Below are positions 1 through 6,522 of a stretch of 64,000 nucleotides of DNA, in pieces. Within the stretch, counting starts at the first letter, position 1. Each line of letters begins with the position of its first letter. Below the pieces are notes generated by a model, which worked only from the letters and a program-made list of their open reading frames with translations, ran no database searches and was not told the origin of the DNA. A program made the position numbers and the translations under genes. The DNA lies in assembly GCF_002007645.1 (NCBI RefSeq), contig NZ_CP019791.1, forward strand, positions 1,240,001 to 1,304,000. Reading direction: 5' to 3'. Source of the stretch: Anaerohalosphaera lusitana (lineage in GTDB: Bacteria; Planctomycetota; Phycisphaerae; Sedimentisphaerales; Anaerohalosphaeraceae).

Positions 1-1478
1 TTGGAGCTGATGACAGTACCAATATGAAAGTGGCCGCGATGTTCGATCTCAAGACCGACGAGAAAGAGCAAGAGATCCAGGCACAGGCAAAGGGGGCAGA
101 AGAGCCTGCGAAGGCTGAACCAATCGACCAGACCGAGATCGCAGCTAAAGCCATATCGCAGGAACGCACACGAGTCGCTGCGATCAGGAATCTATGCGGT
201 GGTGAGTATGACGACATCGAAGAGCAGGCGATCACGGCCGGTTGGTCGATCGAAAAAACATCAAAAGCTGTGCTCGAGGCCATCCGCGAGTCGCGTCCCA
301 AGGCCGATGTCGGGATCAGTGTTAAACGTCAACCCCAGGGAGATACTATGAAAAACACCCTTGAAGCAGCTCTTTGCCTGCGTGCAGGCCTGTCCGGCGA
401 TGAGCTGCTCAAAGACTATGGAGAGGCAACCGTCGAGGCGGCTGATAAAATCCGGGCCAAGGCACTGCCTGATGTGCTGCTGGAATGCATACGCATCGAA
501 GGGATGTCCGTGCCCGGTGACAGTGATACCGCCCTTATCCAGGCGGCATTCAGTACGGTCAGCCTGCCGGGCATTCTCTCCAACGTGGCGAACAAGCGAA
601 TGCTCAAGGCATTCCAGTCTCAGCCACTGATCGCACCGAGACTGTGCTCGGATGGTGACCTCAACGATTTTAAGGAAAACGAGCGTTTCAGGCTGACCGA
701 TGTTGGCGATCTTGAGCCGGTCGCAGCTGATGGTGAGATCAAGGACGGCAGTGTTCGAGAGGACAAGGCCACCAACCAGCTCGATACCTATGGTAAGAAG
801 TTTGTCCTGACCCGAAAGATGATCATCAACGATGACCTTGGGGCTTTCATGAAGTTTCCCACCTCTATGGGTAACAGGGCAGCTCGACTTATCGATCAGT
901 TATTCTTCAAGCGTCTGCTGGCCAATCCCAAGCAGGGTGACAACAAGGCTCTGTTCCATACAGGTCACAAGAACATCCTGACCGGCACCGACAGTGCACT
1001 CTCACACGAGGCATTGACTCAGGCCGTGCAGATGTATCTGGATCAGACCGATGCGGACGGCCAGCCCATTAGCGTGGAACCCAAGTTCATGCTGGTCCCG
1101 ACAAATCTCAAGTTCGATGCGATTCGGCTGACCAGGGGTGCTCAGTTGATCATGTCCGGCGGTGATGCTTCTGCCGGGACGGATCCGACGATTATGCCTG
1201 CGATGAACGCGATGGCCGATGAGAATCTTACCGTTCTCTCCAGTCCGTATTTGACCAACGCGAATTATCCGGGCAGTTCAGAGACTGGGTGGTATCTGTT
1301 CGGCAACCCTGCTCAGGTTGATACGTTCGAAATCGGCTATCTCAAGGGCAGACGCAGTCCGACGATCGAGCGAGGCAATACTGATTTCAACACGCTTGGT
1401 ATGTGGTTCAGGGTTTACTTTGATATCGGCATCCGCGAGCAGGACTGGCGTGGCATGCTCAAATCTGATGGTGTGTAA
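1..1478 (+). CDS. Prohead protease/major capsid protein fusion, 5' partial
   Basis: The reading frame is open to the left edge of the window (frame from base 3), so the N-terminal part, probably the prohead protease, lies outside. The first visible ~105 residues are charged and Ala/Glu/Lys-rich, like a scaffold or delta domain. The rest (from MKNTLEAALC) reads like an HK97-fold major capsid protein of the protease/capsid fusion type, with an arm-like segment and a C-terminus ending in DIGIREQDWRGM. It would form the phage head shell after self-cleavage. It opens a colinear phage late operon. An internal ATG at 348 with its own Shine-Dalgarno could give separate capsid protein. Capsid identity is fairly sure; the missing protease half is inferred. 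Confidence 0.75.
   Translation, partial: GADDSTNMKVAAMFDLKTDEKEQEIQAQAKGAEEPAKAEPIDQTEIAAKAISQERTRVAAIRNLCGGEYDDIEEQAITAGWSIEKTSKAVLEAIRESRPKADVGISVKRQPQGDTMKNTLEAALCLRAGLSGDELLKDYGEATVEAADKIRAKALPDVLLECIRIEGMSVPGDSDTALIQAAFSTVSLPGILSNVANKRMLKAFQSQPLIAPRLCSDGDLNDFKENERFRLTDVGDLEPVAADGEIKDGSVREDKATNQLDTYGKKFVLTRKMIINDDLGAFMKFPTSMGNRAARLIDQLFFKRLLANPKQGDNKALFHTGHKNILTGTDSALSHEALTQAVQMYLDQTDADGQPISVEPKFMLVPTNLKFDAIRLTRGAQLIMSGGDASAGTDPTIMPAMNAMADENLTVLSSPYLTNANYPGSSETGWYLFGNPAQVDTFEIGYLKGRRSPTIERGNTDFNTLGMWFRVYFDIGIREQDWRGMLKSDGV
336..350 (+). promoter_or_regulatory. Internal ribosome binding site and ATG in the capsid gene
   Basis: AGGGAG (336-341) lies 6 bases before an in-frame ATG at 348, exactly where the acidic linker ends and the capsid-like sequence begins. 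This could make capsid protein independently of the fusion, as seen for scaffold/capsid pairs in other phages. It is seen in the sequence; use is inferred. Confidence 0.35.
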
Positions 1479-1497
1479 CAGGAAAGGTTAGATAGAT

Positions 1498-1836
1498 ATG
1501 ACAGCAGTTTATAAGCAAAGAGGCGATGCGATCGATTATACGCCGGACGTCGATGTCACAGCAGGCGATGTGGTCGTCCAGGGCGATCTGGTAGGGATTG
1601 CGAAGCTCGACATCGCAGCAGGTGAGCTTGGTGCACTGGCTGTGGTAGGAGTATTCGATGTGCCCAAGGCGACCGGTGTTGGTGAGGCGATCGCGGCCGG
1701 GGCTAAGCTTTACTGGGACGAGGTTGACAGCCAGGCCACCACCAGTGACGGCAGCGGAGCGAACAAGTACATGGGCAAGTGCATCCTTGCTGCTGGTGAT
1801 GATGATACGGCCGTGCGTTTGAGACTGTCACCATGA
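1498..1836 (+). CDS. Phage capsid cement/decoration protein (DUF2190-like)
   Basis: 112 aa, starting 19 bases after the capsid stop with a GGAAAGG-type ribosome site. The small all-beta, Gly/Ala/Val-rich sequence contains AGDVVVQGDLVGIA and LGALAVVGVFDVPKA, typical of DUF2190 proteins that sit on the capsid surface and stabilise the shell. Position directly after the capsid gene is the classic one for this family. The last codons overlap the next start (ATGA). Likely a structural head protein; family assignment is by sequence pattern and synteny. Confidence 0.7.
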   Translation: MTAVYKQRGDAIDYTPDVDVTAGDVVVQGDLVGIAKLDIAAGELGALAVVGVFDVPKATGVGEAIAAGAKLYWDEVDSQATTSDGSGANKYMGKCILAAGDDDTAVRLRLSP

Positions 1837-2174
1837 CCGACATGCTGAACCAGGGTCTCGATTGGCTGGGGCAGATGCTTACAAAGCACTGCTCCAGCCA
1901 GATCATCTATCGGCAGGATCAGATAGAGGTGAGTATAAATGCCGTGTTTGCCAAGACAGACTTACAGCTGGAAGATGAACACGGCATCTCGATCAGAAGT
2001 TTCGTCTGGGATTTTCTGATTGCCTCGGCGGCTCTTGGATTTGAACCGCAGCCCGGTGATACGATTGTTGCCGAGGATAAGACCTTTGAGGTGATGAATC
2101 TGTCCGGTGATGGATGCTGGAGATGGACTGGGCCGGACAGGAATATGTATCGGATCCACACCAAGCAAATTTAG
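1833..2174 (+). CDS. Putative phage head-tail connector/head completion protein
   Basis: 113 aa, overlapping the previous stop as ATGA, so probably translationally coupled. I do not recognise a named domain with certainty. The C-terminal half is beta-rich (GDTIVAEDKTFEVMNLSGDGCWRW), resembling small head-completion or head-tail joining proteins that occupy this position in siphoviruses. No signal peptide or membrane segment is visible. Role rests mainly on place between the decoration protein and tail genes. Confidence 0.5.
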   Translation: MTDMLNQGLDWLGQMLTKHCSSQIIYRQDQIEVSINAVFAKTDLQLEDEHGISIRSFVWDFLIASAALGFEPQPGDTIVAEDKTFEVMNLSGDGCWRWTGPDRNMYRIHTKQI

Positions 2175-2189
2175 AAAGACTTTTAAATT

Positions 2190-2426
2190 ATGACCTGCAA
2201 CGACCATCAGTATGAAAATGTCTGCAAAGACGAGTTTGCCCAGCTGACCCGCAAGATCGACAAGCTCGATGATGCGATCAGGGGCAACGGTGAGCTGGGA
2301 CTCAAGGTTCGCATCGATCGCCTGGAGCGTGCCCAGGCGACAAGGAACAAGCTGGTGTGGCTGATTACAGCAGCTGTGATTACAAGTTCTGTCAGCTTGC
2401 TGGTTCAACTGGTACGAGGTGTGTGA
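2190..2426 (+). CDS. Small phage membrane protein with coiled coil (XhlA-like)
   Basis: 78 aa. Residues ~12-50 are a charged heptad-like segment (LTRKIDKLDDAI, KVRIDRLERAQATR), followed by one C-terminal membrane segment (about residues 53-74, LVWLITAAVITSSVSLLVQL). This layout matches XhlA/hemolysin-type holin accessory proteins of phages. The stop TGA shares one base with the next ATG at 2426. It is unusual to find a lysis-type membrane protein between head and tail genes, so another role, such as anchoring at the membrane, is possible. Confidence 0.55.
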   Translation: MTCNDHQYENVCKDEFAQLTRKIDKLDDAIRGNGELGLKVRIDRLERAQATRNKLVWLITAAVITSSVSLLVQLVRGV

Positions 2427-2854
2427 TGTCAGTTAGCATAAAACTAGCCGATGCGATCGTTGCCGAGCTCAATGGCCACCAGTTCTCAAAGGCCTTCACA
2501 GCCGAGAGAAAACTGCTGCCAGAATTCTCCCTGGCACAGTTAAAGGATCTTACGGTGACGGTCGTCCCCCGCTCGGTGGATACGACTAACGCAAGCAGGG
2601 CGATGCGGCAGTATGAGCACCAGGTGGATGTCGGTATTCAAAAAAAGCTCACCGGCAAAGTCGACGATGAGCTACCCGGTCTTATGACGCTCACTGAAGA
2701 GATTGCTGAGTTCTTCGCGTGTCTTGCATTACCCGATGTGCCCAACGCCGTGTGGGCAGGGTGTCATAACGAGCCCATCTATTCGCCTTCACATTTATCG
2801 GAGCACAGGACGTTTTTTAGTATTTTGACCCTTACTTACAAAGTGATGAAATGA
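2426..2854 (+). CDS. Putative phage tail terminator/tail completion protein
   Basis: 142 aa. The ATG at 2426 is chosen because it overlaps the preceding stop; an upstream TTG-type extension would run through the previous gene. The sequence starts with a helix (IKLADAIVAELN) and has a central beta region with LTVTVVPRS and a late FFSILTLTYKV strand. This is the pattern of tail terminator proteins that cap the tail tube and join it to the head. No catalytic motif is seen. Assignment is from fold-like pattern and synteny. Confidence 0.5.
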   Translation: MSVSIKLADAIVAELNGHQFSKAFTAERKLLPEFSLAQLKDLTVTVVPRSVDTTNASRAMRQYEHQVDVGIQKKLTGKVDDELPGLMTLTEEIAEFFACLALPDVPNAVWAGCHNEPIYSPSHLSEHRTFFSILTLTYKVMK

Positions 2855-3105
2855 ACAACATCATCGCCCGAAAAATTGATTTAACAGACCAGTTCCAGCA
2901 GCTGTCCGAAAGCAAGACAGTCGGAACCGTGACGGTTACCGCCCTGAGTGGCAACTCATCTGAGGTAATCCTGCTTGGTGATACAGGTGATCAGGTGCCG
3001 CTGGTTCCGGGTGAGTGGCACACCTTTATCCGCGTCGACCTGGCTCGGATAAACGTCAAGGGTTCAGCTGGTGACGGAGTCACTGTTGTTGGAGGTACGT
3101 GGTAA
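2851..3105 (+). CDS. Small phage structural protein, unknown
   Basis: 84 aa starting in an ATGA overlap with the previous gene. It is beta-rich with a Gly/Val pattern (GTVTVTALSGNSSEVILLGDTG, here given in part; ends KGSAGDGVTVVGGTW), as in small virion decoration or adaptor proteins. I recognise no family. It sits between a tail-completion candidate and a collar-domain protein and is probably a minor virion component. Confidence 0.45.
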   Translation: MNNIIARKIDLTDQFQQLSESKTVGTVTVTALSGNSSEVILLGDTGDQVPLVPGEWHTFIRVDLARINVKGSAGDGVTVVGGTW

Positions 3106-3458
3106 TGCCGCATCGAGGTGATGTATTTGCACCAGGCATGATAATCATGTGGTCTGGGCTTTTAAGCGATGTGCCAAGGGGATGGAGCGTCTGTGACGGT
3201 AGCAACGGCACTCCCGATCTTAGAAACCGTTTCGTCAGGGGCGCAAGTTCAGTCGGCGGAATCGGCGGCTCACAATCTCACGTTCACTGCCATGGCGGGT
3301 GCACCGCATTTGAAGGTGGGTGTCCGGTTTATGTAGAATTTGGCTGCACTTATCCTGTGCCGTTTTATGGACATTCACATGGTGCCAGCCCCATTACCGA
3401 GACGTTCGAGGACAACCTGCCGCCTTACTATGATCTGATATTCATAAGGAAAGACTGA
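3105..3458 (+). CDS. Phage tail collar-domain (tail fibre tip-like) protein
   Basis: 117 aa. Residues ~10-45 contain a tail-collar signature: a PRGWSVCDGSNGTPDLRNRF stretch followed by GA/GG and a His-rich loop. In phage fibres this domain forms part of the receptor-binding tip. Here it is a stand-alone short protein with many His and Cys (HVHCHGGC, YGHSHG), so metal binding is plausible. The start at 3105 is preferred over GTG 3099 because GGAGGT at 3091-3096 gives 8-base spacing; it overlaps the previous TAA. The stop overlaps the next ATG. Confidence 0.7.
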   Translation: MPHRGDVFAPGMIIMWSGLLSDVPRGWSVCDGSNGTPDLRNRFVRGASSVGGIGGSQSHVHCHGGCTAFEGGCPVYVEFGCTYPVPFYGHSHGASPITETFEDNLPPYYDLIFIRKD

Positions 3459-4033
3459 TGGATAATATTACGTTTGCCATTCCTACATACAACAACGCCG
3501 AAACCATAATGACGGTTTTGAAGCGGTGCCTGCAGCAGGATGTAAAACCCAAGATCCTGATAATGGATAACGGCAGTACCGATGGAACTGTCGAGATGCT
3601 TCGGGCCGCCATCAATAACGGCATCTTTGGTCCGGTTGACATAAAGCTCGAATCGGTCCAGCGGATGCTTGGCGGCAAGTCCAAGAACATTCCATATGTC
3701 CGCTATAAGCTCTGCCAGGCGGTCGATACCGAATATGTATTCCTGCTCGACGCCGATGTGTTGATACCGCAGCATGCCATCCTTGGCCTTCGCGAGATGC
3801 TCGAAGAAGATGGAGATCTGGTCGGTGCCGGGATCCGGGTGGATCCGATCGTCGAGCATATCCAGTTCGGGGCCATACTGCTTAAATCAGAAATTGCCAG
3901 GCAGATCAAGTGGAACAACGGCGAGGGCAAATGCGAGTGCCTGTGGGCGTTGCAGTCCATAAACCAGCTCGATGACAATTACAAAGTTAAAAGACACCCG
4001 GTCTACCAGGCCATGCATCTGAAAGGATTTTAA
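3458..4033 (+). CDS. Glycosyltransferase family 2 protein (prophage-encoded)
   Basis: 191 aa GT-A fold protein. It opens with a nucleotide-sugar binding start (ITFAIPTYNNAETI), then IMDNGSTDGT and the DxD-type metal site LLDADV. It is a short catalytic domain with no membrane helix, so it acts in the cytoplasm on a soluble acceptor. It overlaps the collar protein stop by one base and is embedded in head-tail genes, which points to sugar addition to a virion protein rather than cell envelope work. Related genes lie at 11.0-13.9 kb. Substrate is unknown. Confidence 0.8.
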   Translation: MDNITFAIPTYNNAETIMTVLKRCLQQDVKPKILIMDNGSTDGTVEMLRAAINNGIFGPVDIKLESVQRMLGGKSKNIPYVRYKLCQAVDTEYVFLLDADVLIPQHAILGLREMLEEDGDLVGAGIRVDPIVEHIQFGAILLKSEIARQIKWNNGEGKCECLWALQSINQLDDNYKVKRHPVYQAMHLKGF

Positions 4034-4034
4034 A

Positions 4035-4199
4035 GTGATAAAAGTAATATGTGATAAATGCGGGCAGGAAATAACAGATGCGACAGATGTCAGCACGGTT
4101 GTCGAAGACGGCCAGGCCAAGCACTACCACAAGTCCGGATGTTTTACTGATGCCAGGGCAACACTGACCCAGACCACCGATACCACGGTCCAGAAGTAG
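4035..4199 (+). CDS. 54-aa putative zinc-binding protein
   Basis: Short GTG-started frame immediately after the glycosyltransferase stop (TAAAGTG). It encodes a CDKCG knuckle near the N-terminus and an HYHKSGC element about 30 residues later, a C-x2-C...H-x4-C arrangement like half a LIM or zinc-ribbon domain. The C-terminus is Thr/Gln-rich. Its tight position between coding regions and preserved Cys/His pairs argue that it is real. Function is unknown; a small adaptor for its neighbours is one guess. Confidence 0.5.
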   Translation: MIKVICDKCGQEITDATDVSTVVEDGQAKHYHKSGCFTDARATLTQTTDTTVQK

Positions 4200-4214
4200 G
4201 GCAATGAAGCTAAC

Positions 4215-4631
4215 ATGAAATTAAAATATCTGTTCTTCAATGACAAAGCCGTGATTAAGTCGGTTGACAAAACCACGAGAAGAGTTCTAAGCCGGTTCGG
4301 TGCATATGTAAGACGTTCTGCTAGAAGCAGTATCCGAAAACGCAAGAAATCGGCACCGCCTGGCAAACCTCCAAGCAGCCACAGTGGTCTGCTGAAAAGG
4401 TTTATCTTCTTTGGCTATGAACCCAAGAACAGATCAGTGGTGATCGGCCCGGTGGACCTGCAGAGCAAACAGGGCGAGACTCCAAGCGTGCTGGAATATG
4501 GTGGTCGTACAACGGTCAAAAACAAGGATAAGAAAAAGCAAATCGAAGTCAAGGCCAGACCTTTCATGGGTCCGGCTTATGAAAAAGAACAACCCAAACT
4601 GCCTGGAATGTGGCAGGATGCGATTAAGTAA
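4215..4631 (+). CDS. HK97 gp10-like minor tail/tail completion protein
   Basis: 138 aa, very basic in the first third (VDKTTRRVLSRFGAYVRRSARSS, partly shown; SIRKRKKS), then APPGKPPSSHSGLLKR and a C-terminal VLEYGGRTT...RPFMGPAYEKE. The APPGxPPxxHxGxLK and RPFMxPA elements are characteristic of the HK97 gp10-like family, which joins head and tail or completes the tail in siphoviruses. It lies directly before the major tail protein, the expected place. Confidence 0.75.
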   Translation: MKLKYLFFNDKAVIKSVDKTTRRVLSRFGAYVRRSARSSIRKRKKSAPPGKPPSSHSGLLKRFIFFGYEPKNRSVVIGPVDLQSKQGETPSVLEYGGRTTVKNKDKKKQIEVKARPFMGPAYEKEQPKLPGMWQDAIK

Positions 4632-4643
4632 GGAGCCGGATAG

Positions 4644-5078
4644 ATGGCAGATTTTATTCTTGGTATGAACGCCAAGCTTTACCAGGGCGATGCTGGTGCG
4701 GATGTCGCCACGATGACCGAAAACAGTAACGTCAAGGATGTCACCTTGAGCCTGGAGGCTGGTGAGGCGGATATCTCCACTCGGGGAAACAGCGGGTGGC
4801 GAGCGACCGCACCAACGTTGCGTGAATGTAACTGTGAGTTTGAGATGGTATGGCGGCCGGGCGATGCGCAGTTTGATGCGATAAAGACAGCGTTCTTGAG
4901 TTCGGGAACTGTAGGCATGGCGGTGCTTACCGGCGACAGCACTGTGACTGGCTCGGAAGGGCCCGCCGGTGACTGGTCGATTACGAATTTTAGCCGTAAT
5001 GAACCCCTCGAAGAAGCTGTGACGGTAAGTGTTACCGCCAAGCTTGCCAAGTTTACAGAATGGTTTGTAGCAGCATAG
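4644..5078 (+). CDS. Phage major tail tube protein
   Basis: 144 aa preceded by AGGAG (4631-4635). The sequence contains NVKDVTLSLEAGEADISTRG, then WRATAPTLRECNCEFEMVW and a C-terminal sequence reading VTVSVTAKLAKFTEWFVA. This is the beta-sandwich pattern of major tail proteins that stack into the tail tube. It is followed by the tail assembly chaperone pair and tape measure, the canonical siphovirus order. Assignment is good, though the exact tail-tube family is not determined. Confidence 0.75.
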   Translation: MADFILGMNAKLYQGDAGADVATMTENSNVKDVTLSLEAGEADISTRGNSGWRATAPTLRECNCEFEMVWRPGDAQFDAIKTAFLSSGTVGMAVLTGDSTVTGSEGPAGDWSITNFSRNEPLEEAVTVSVTAKLAKFTEWFVAA

Positions 5079-5091
5079 GAGATAGCGAATA

Positions 5092-5529
5092 ATGAAAACT
5101 TTTACAGATAGCAGTGATCGGACGTGGAGCATAAATCTCAACATAGATTCGGCCAAGCGTGTGCGTGATCTTCTGGGCGTTAACCTTCTTGAACCCGAAA
5201 ACGGCGACCCGCCTCTTTTGACCAGGCTGGGGACCGATGAAATCCTGCTGTGCGATGTGATCTATTGCCTGTGCAAACCGCAAGCAGACCAGCTGAACGT
5301 CTCGGATCAGCAGTTCGGCCAGTCCATGGGTGGTGAAACGATCCTGGCTGCTCAAAAGGCCTTTTACGAGGAGCTGATTGATTTTTTCCAGAAACGCGGC
5401 CGTCGGGACAGGGCAAAGGCGGTCGCGGCACAGGCAAAAGTGATCGAGACAGCCATCAGAACGATCGAACAAAGGGTGGACGCGATCGACATAGACAAGC
5501 TGATCGATGGAACGATCTCTGGCAGATAG
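5092..5529 (+). CDS. Tail assembly chaperone, short (G-like) form
   Basis: 145 aa, ribosome site GGAGA before ATG 5092. It begins with a substrate-like fold (FTDSSDRTWSINLNIDSAKRVRDLLGVNLL) and ends in a helix-rich tail. Position between the major tail protein and tape measure, together with an overlapping second frame, fits a lambda gpG-type tail assembly chaperone, which coats the tape measure during tail assembly. A slippery T TTT TTC occurs at codons 97-99, giving a candidate longer G-T product. The stop TAG is at 5527-5529. Confidence 0.65.
   Translation: MKTFTDSSDRTWSINLNIDSAKRVRDLLGVNLLEPENGDPPLLTRLGTDEILLCDVIYCLCKPQADQLNVSDQQFGQSMGGETILAAQKAFYEELIDFFQKRGRRDRAKAVAAQAKVIETAIRTIEQRVDAIDIDKLIDGTISGR
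5382..5388 (+). promoter_or_regulatory. Candidate -1 ribosomal frameshift slippery site TTTTTTC
   Basis: In the frame of the short chaperone the heptamer reads T TTT TTC, a canonical X XXY YYZ slippery sequence. The -1 frame is closed by TGA at 5379-5381, immediately before the heptamer, and then stays open to 5813. So the open window of the downstream frame begins exactly at the slip site. Slipping here would fuse residues 1-99 to about 141 more. Confidence 0.55.
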
Positions 5530-5813
5530 CAGGCAAGATTGGCATCGATCCGGGCGGGCTGACTCTGCGTGAGGTTTTGCTTATGGCAGAGGGAAAGATG
5601 CAGAATGACTGGTCACATACATCTGCCGTCCTTGCGATGATGGCAAACGTCAACCGCGACCCCAAAAAGAGCAGAAGCTTTAAGCCCGCCGATTTCAATC
5701 CGCTCGAGAACGGCTCGGATAAATCCCAGGCGATAGTAATCGACGAGAGCAACATACATCTTCTAAAAGAGGCCTTCACCGGCCGGAAAGGTAATTTCAA
5801 TGGACATAAGTAA
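5382..5813 (+). CDS. Tail assembly chaperone, T-like extension in the -1 frame
   Basis: This -1 frame has no ATG near its conserved part and is best read as a frameshift extension of the gene starting at 5092. After a hydrophilic Gly/Arg-rich linker it encodes DLWQIAGKIGIDPGGLTLRE, then MAEGKMQNDWSHTSAVLAMM and FKPADFNPLE. This pattern (helix, W, N-R, P-x-DF-x-P) is common in phage chaperone T domains. The alternative, re-initiation at TTG 5577 with GAGG upstream, would drop the conserved IAGKIGIDP part. The stop overlaps the next gene's start region at 5800. Confidence 0.55.
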   Translation, partial: FFPETRPSGQGKGGRGTGKSDRDSHQNDRTKGGRDRHRQADRWNDLWQIAGKIGIDPGGLTLREVLLMAEGKMQNDWSHTSAVLAMMANVNRDPKKSRSFKPADFNPLENGSDKSQAIVIDESNIHLLKEAFTGRKGNFNGHK

Positions 5814-6165
5814 CGTAATGGAAATGATCTGGCGGTTCTGTAATTCCAGCTTCGGTTTTGCAGCCGTATGGGCCGCTACAGTCGGTTTTTTCCTGTGGCT
5901 GGGCAGCAGGTACAATCCCTTCGAGCTCAAGTGGAAAAAGTACGAAGGCTCGATCATAACCGCCATCCGGCTTGCTGAAAAACAGATCCCTGACGACACC
6001 GACAATGCCGGTATGCGGAAGCTCGACTGGGCACTTCGATTTGTACTGCAGGCTTATGCCAAAGCCAACGGCAGCCAGCCTTCGCAGACTACTATCGAGC
6101 AGCTCAAGGAAGGCATTCAGATCAAACACAACGAGCTGGCGGTTGCAGGAGCTCTTGACAAATGA
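5800..6165 (+). CDS. Holin-like protein (LL-H-type)
   Basis: 121 aa. One membrane segment lies at about residues 17-34 (FGFAAVWAATVGFFLWLG). A soluble helical domain follows with SIITAIRLAEKQIPD and DWALRFVLQAYAKA, resembling LL-H phage holins, which have one N-terminal helix and an A-x2-AE motif. It would oligomerise in the inner membrane to time lysis. It overlaps both neighbours, so it is translationally coupled. An alternative is a membrane-associated tail accessory protein. Confidence 0.5.
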   Translation: MDISNVMEMIWRFCNSSFGFAAVWAATVGFFLWLGSRYNPFELKWKKYEGSIITAIRLAEKQIPDDTDNAGMRKLDWALRFVLQAYAKANGSQPSQTTIEQLKEGIQIKHNELAVAGALDK

Positions 6166-6506
6166 GCTGGCTGACTGCGATGGTCACAGTGATCCTGAAT
6201 GTCCTGCTGAAGTGGGGCGAGAAGCGTTCAAAGCCGAGCTGCGAAGACGGCTCACCGGATAAGGATACCGCCAAGAAGCTGCGGAACAAAATTAAAGACC
6301 ACTGGTTCTGTTTTCTCATCCTTTTGGTGGTTCCGCTTGCAGGATGTTCTACGCGGACTGTTTATGTTCCTGCTGGTGCACCGGTGAGGCTGCGTGAGAC
6401 GATTAAAAATGCAAAGGTCTGGGTAAAGGACAAACAGGGCGAAACGGTAGCAGGCAAGATGGACCTGCCTGAAGGCTGGTACTGTTTGCCTCTATCAGAA
6501 GATTAG
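6162..6506 (+). CDS. Phage membrane/lipoprotein-like lysis accessory
   Basis: 114 aa starting in an ATGA overlap with the holin-like gene. It has a first hydrophobic segment (residues 1-18) and a second (48-61) ending in a lipobox-like LAGC with Cys62. The rest is a short beta-rich tail (VYVPAGAPVRLRETI, VWVKDKQGETV). A small lipoprotein after a holin suggests an outer-membrane spanin-like role in a Gram-negative host, but an internal lipobox after a first helix is odd. The true start could be later; no good alternative ATG is seen. Confidence 0.45.
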   Translation: MSWLTAMVTVILNVLLKWGEKRSKPSCEDGSPDKDTAKKLRNKIKDHWFCFLILLVVPLAGCSTRTVYVPAGAPVRLRETIKNAKVWVKDKQGETVAGKMDLPEGWYCLPLSED

Positions 6507-6522
6507 AAACAGGTAACTGAAA

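Noticed and set aside
5577-5813. Independent gene starting at TTG 5577
   Set aside because: The conserved chaperone-like sequence begins upstream of this TTG, so a frameshift product is more likely.
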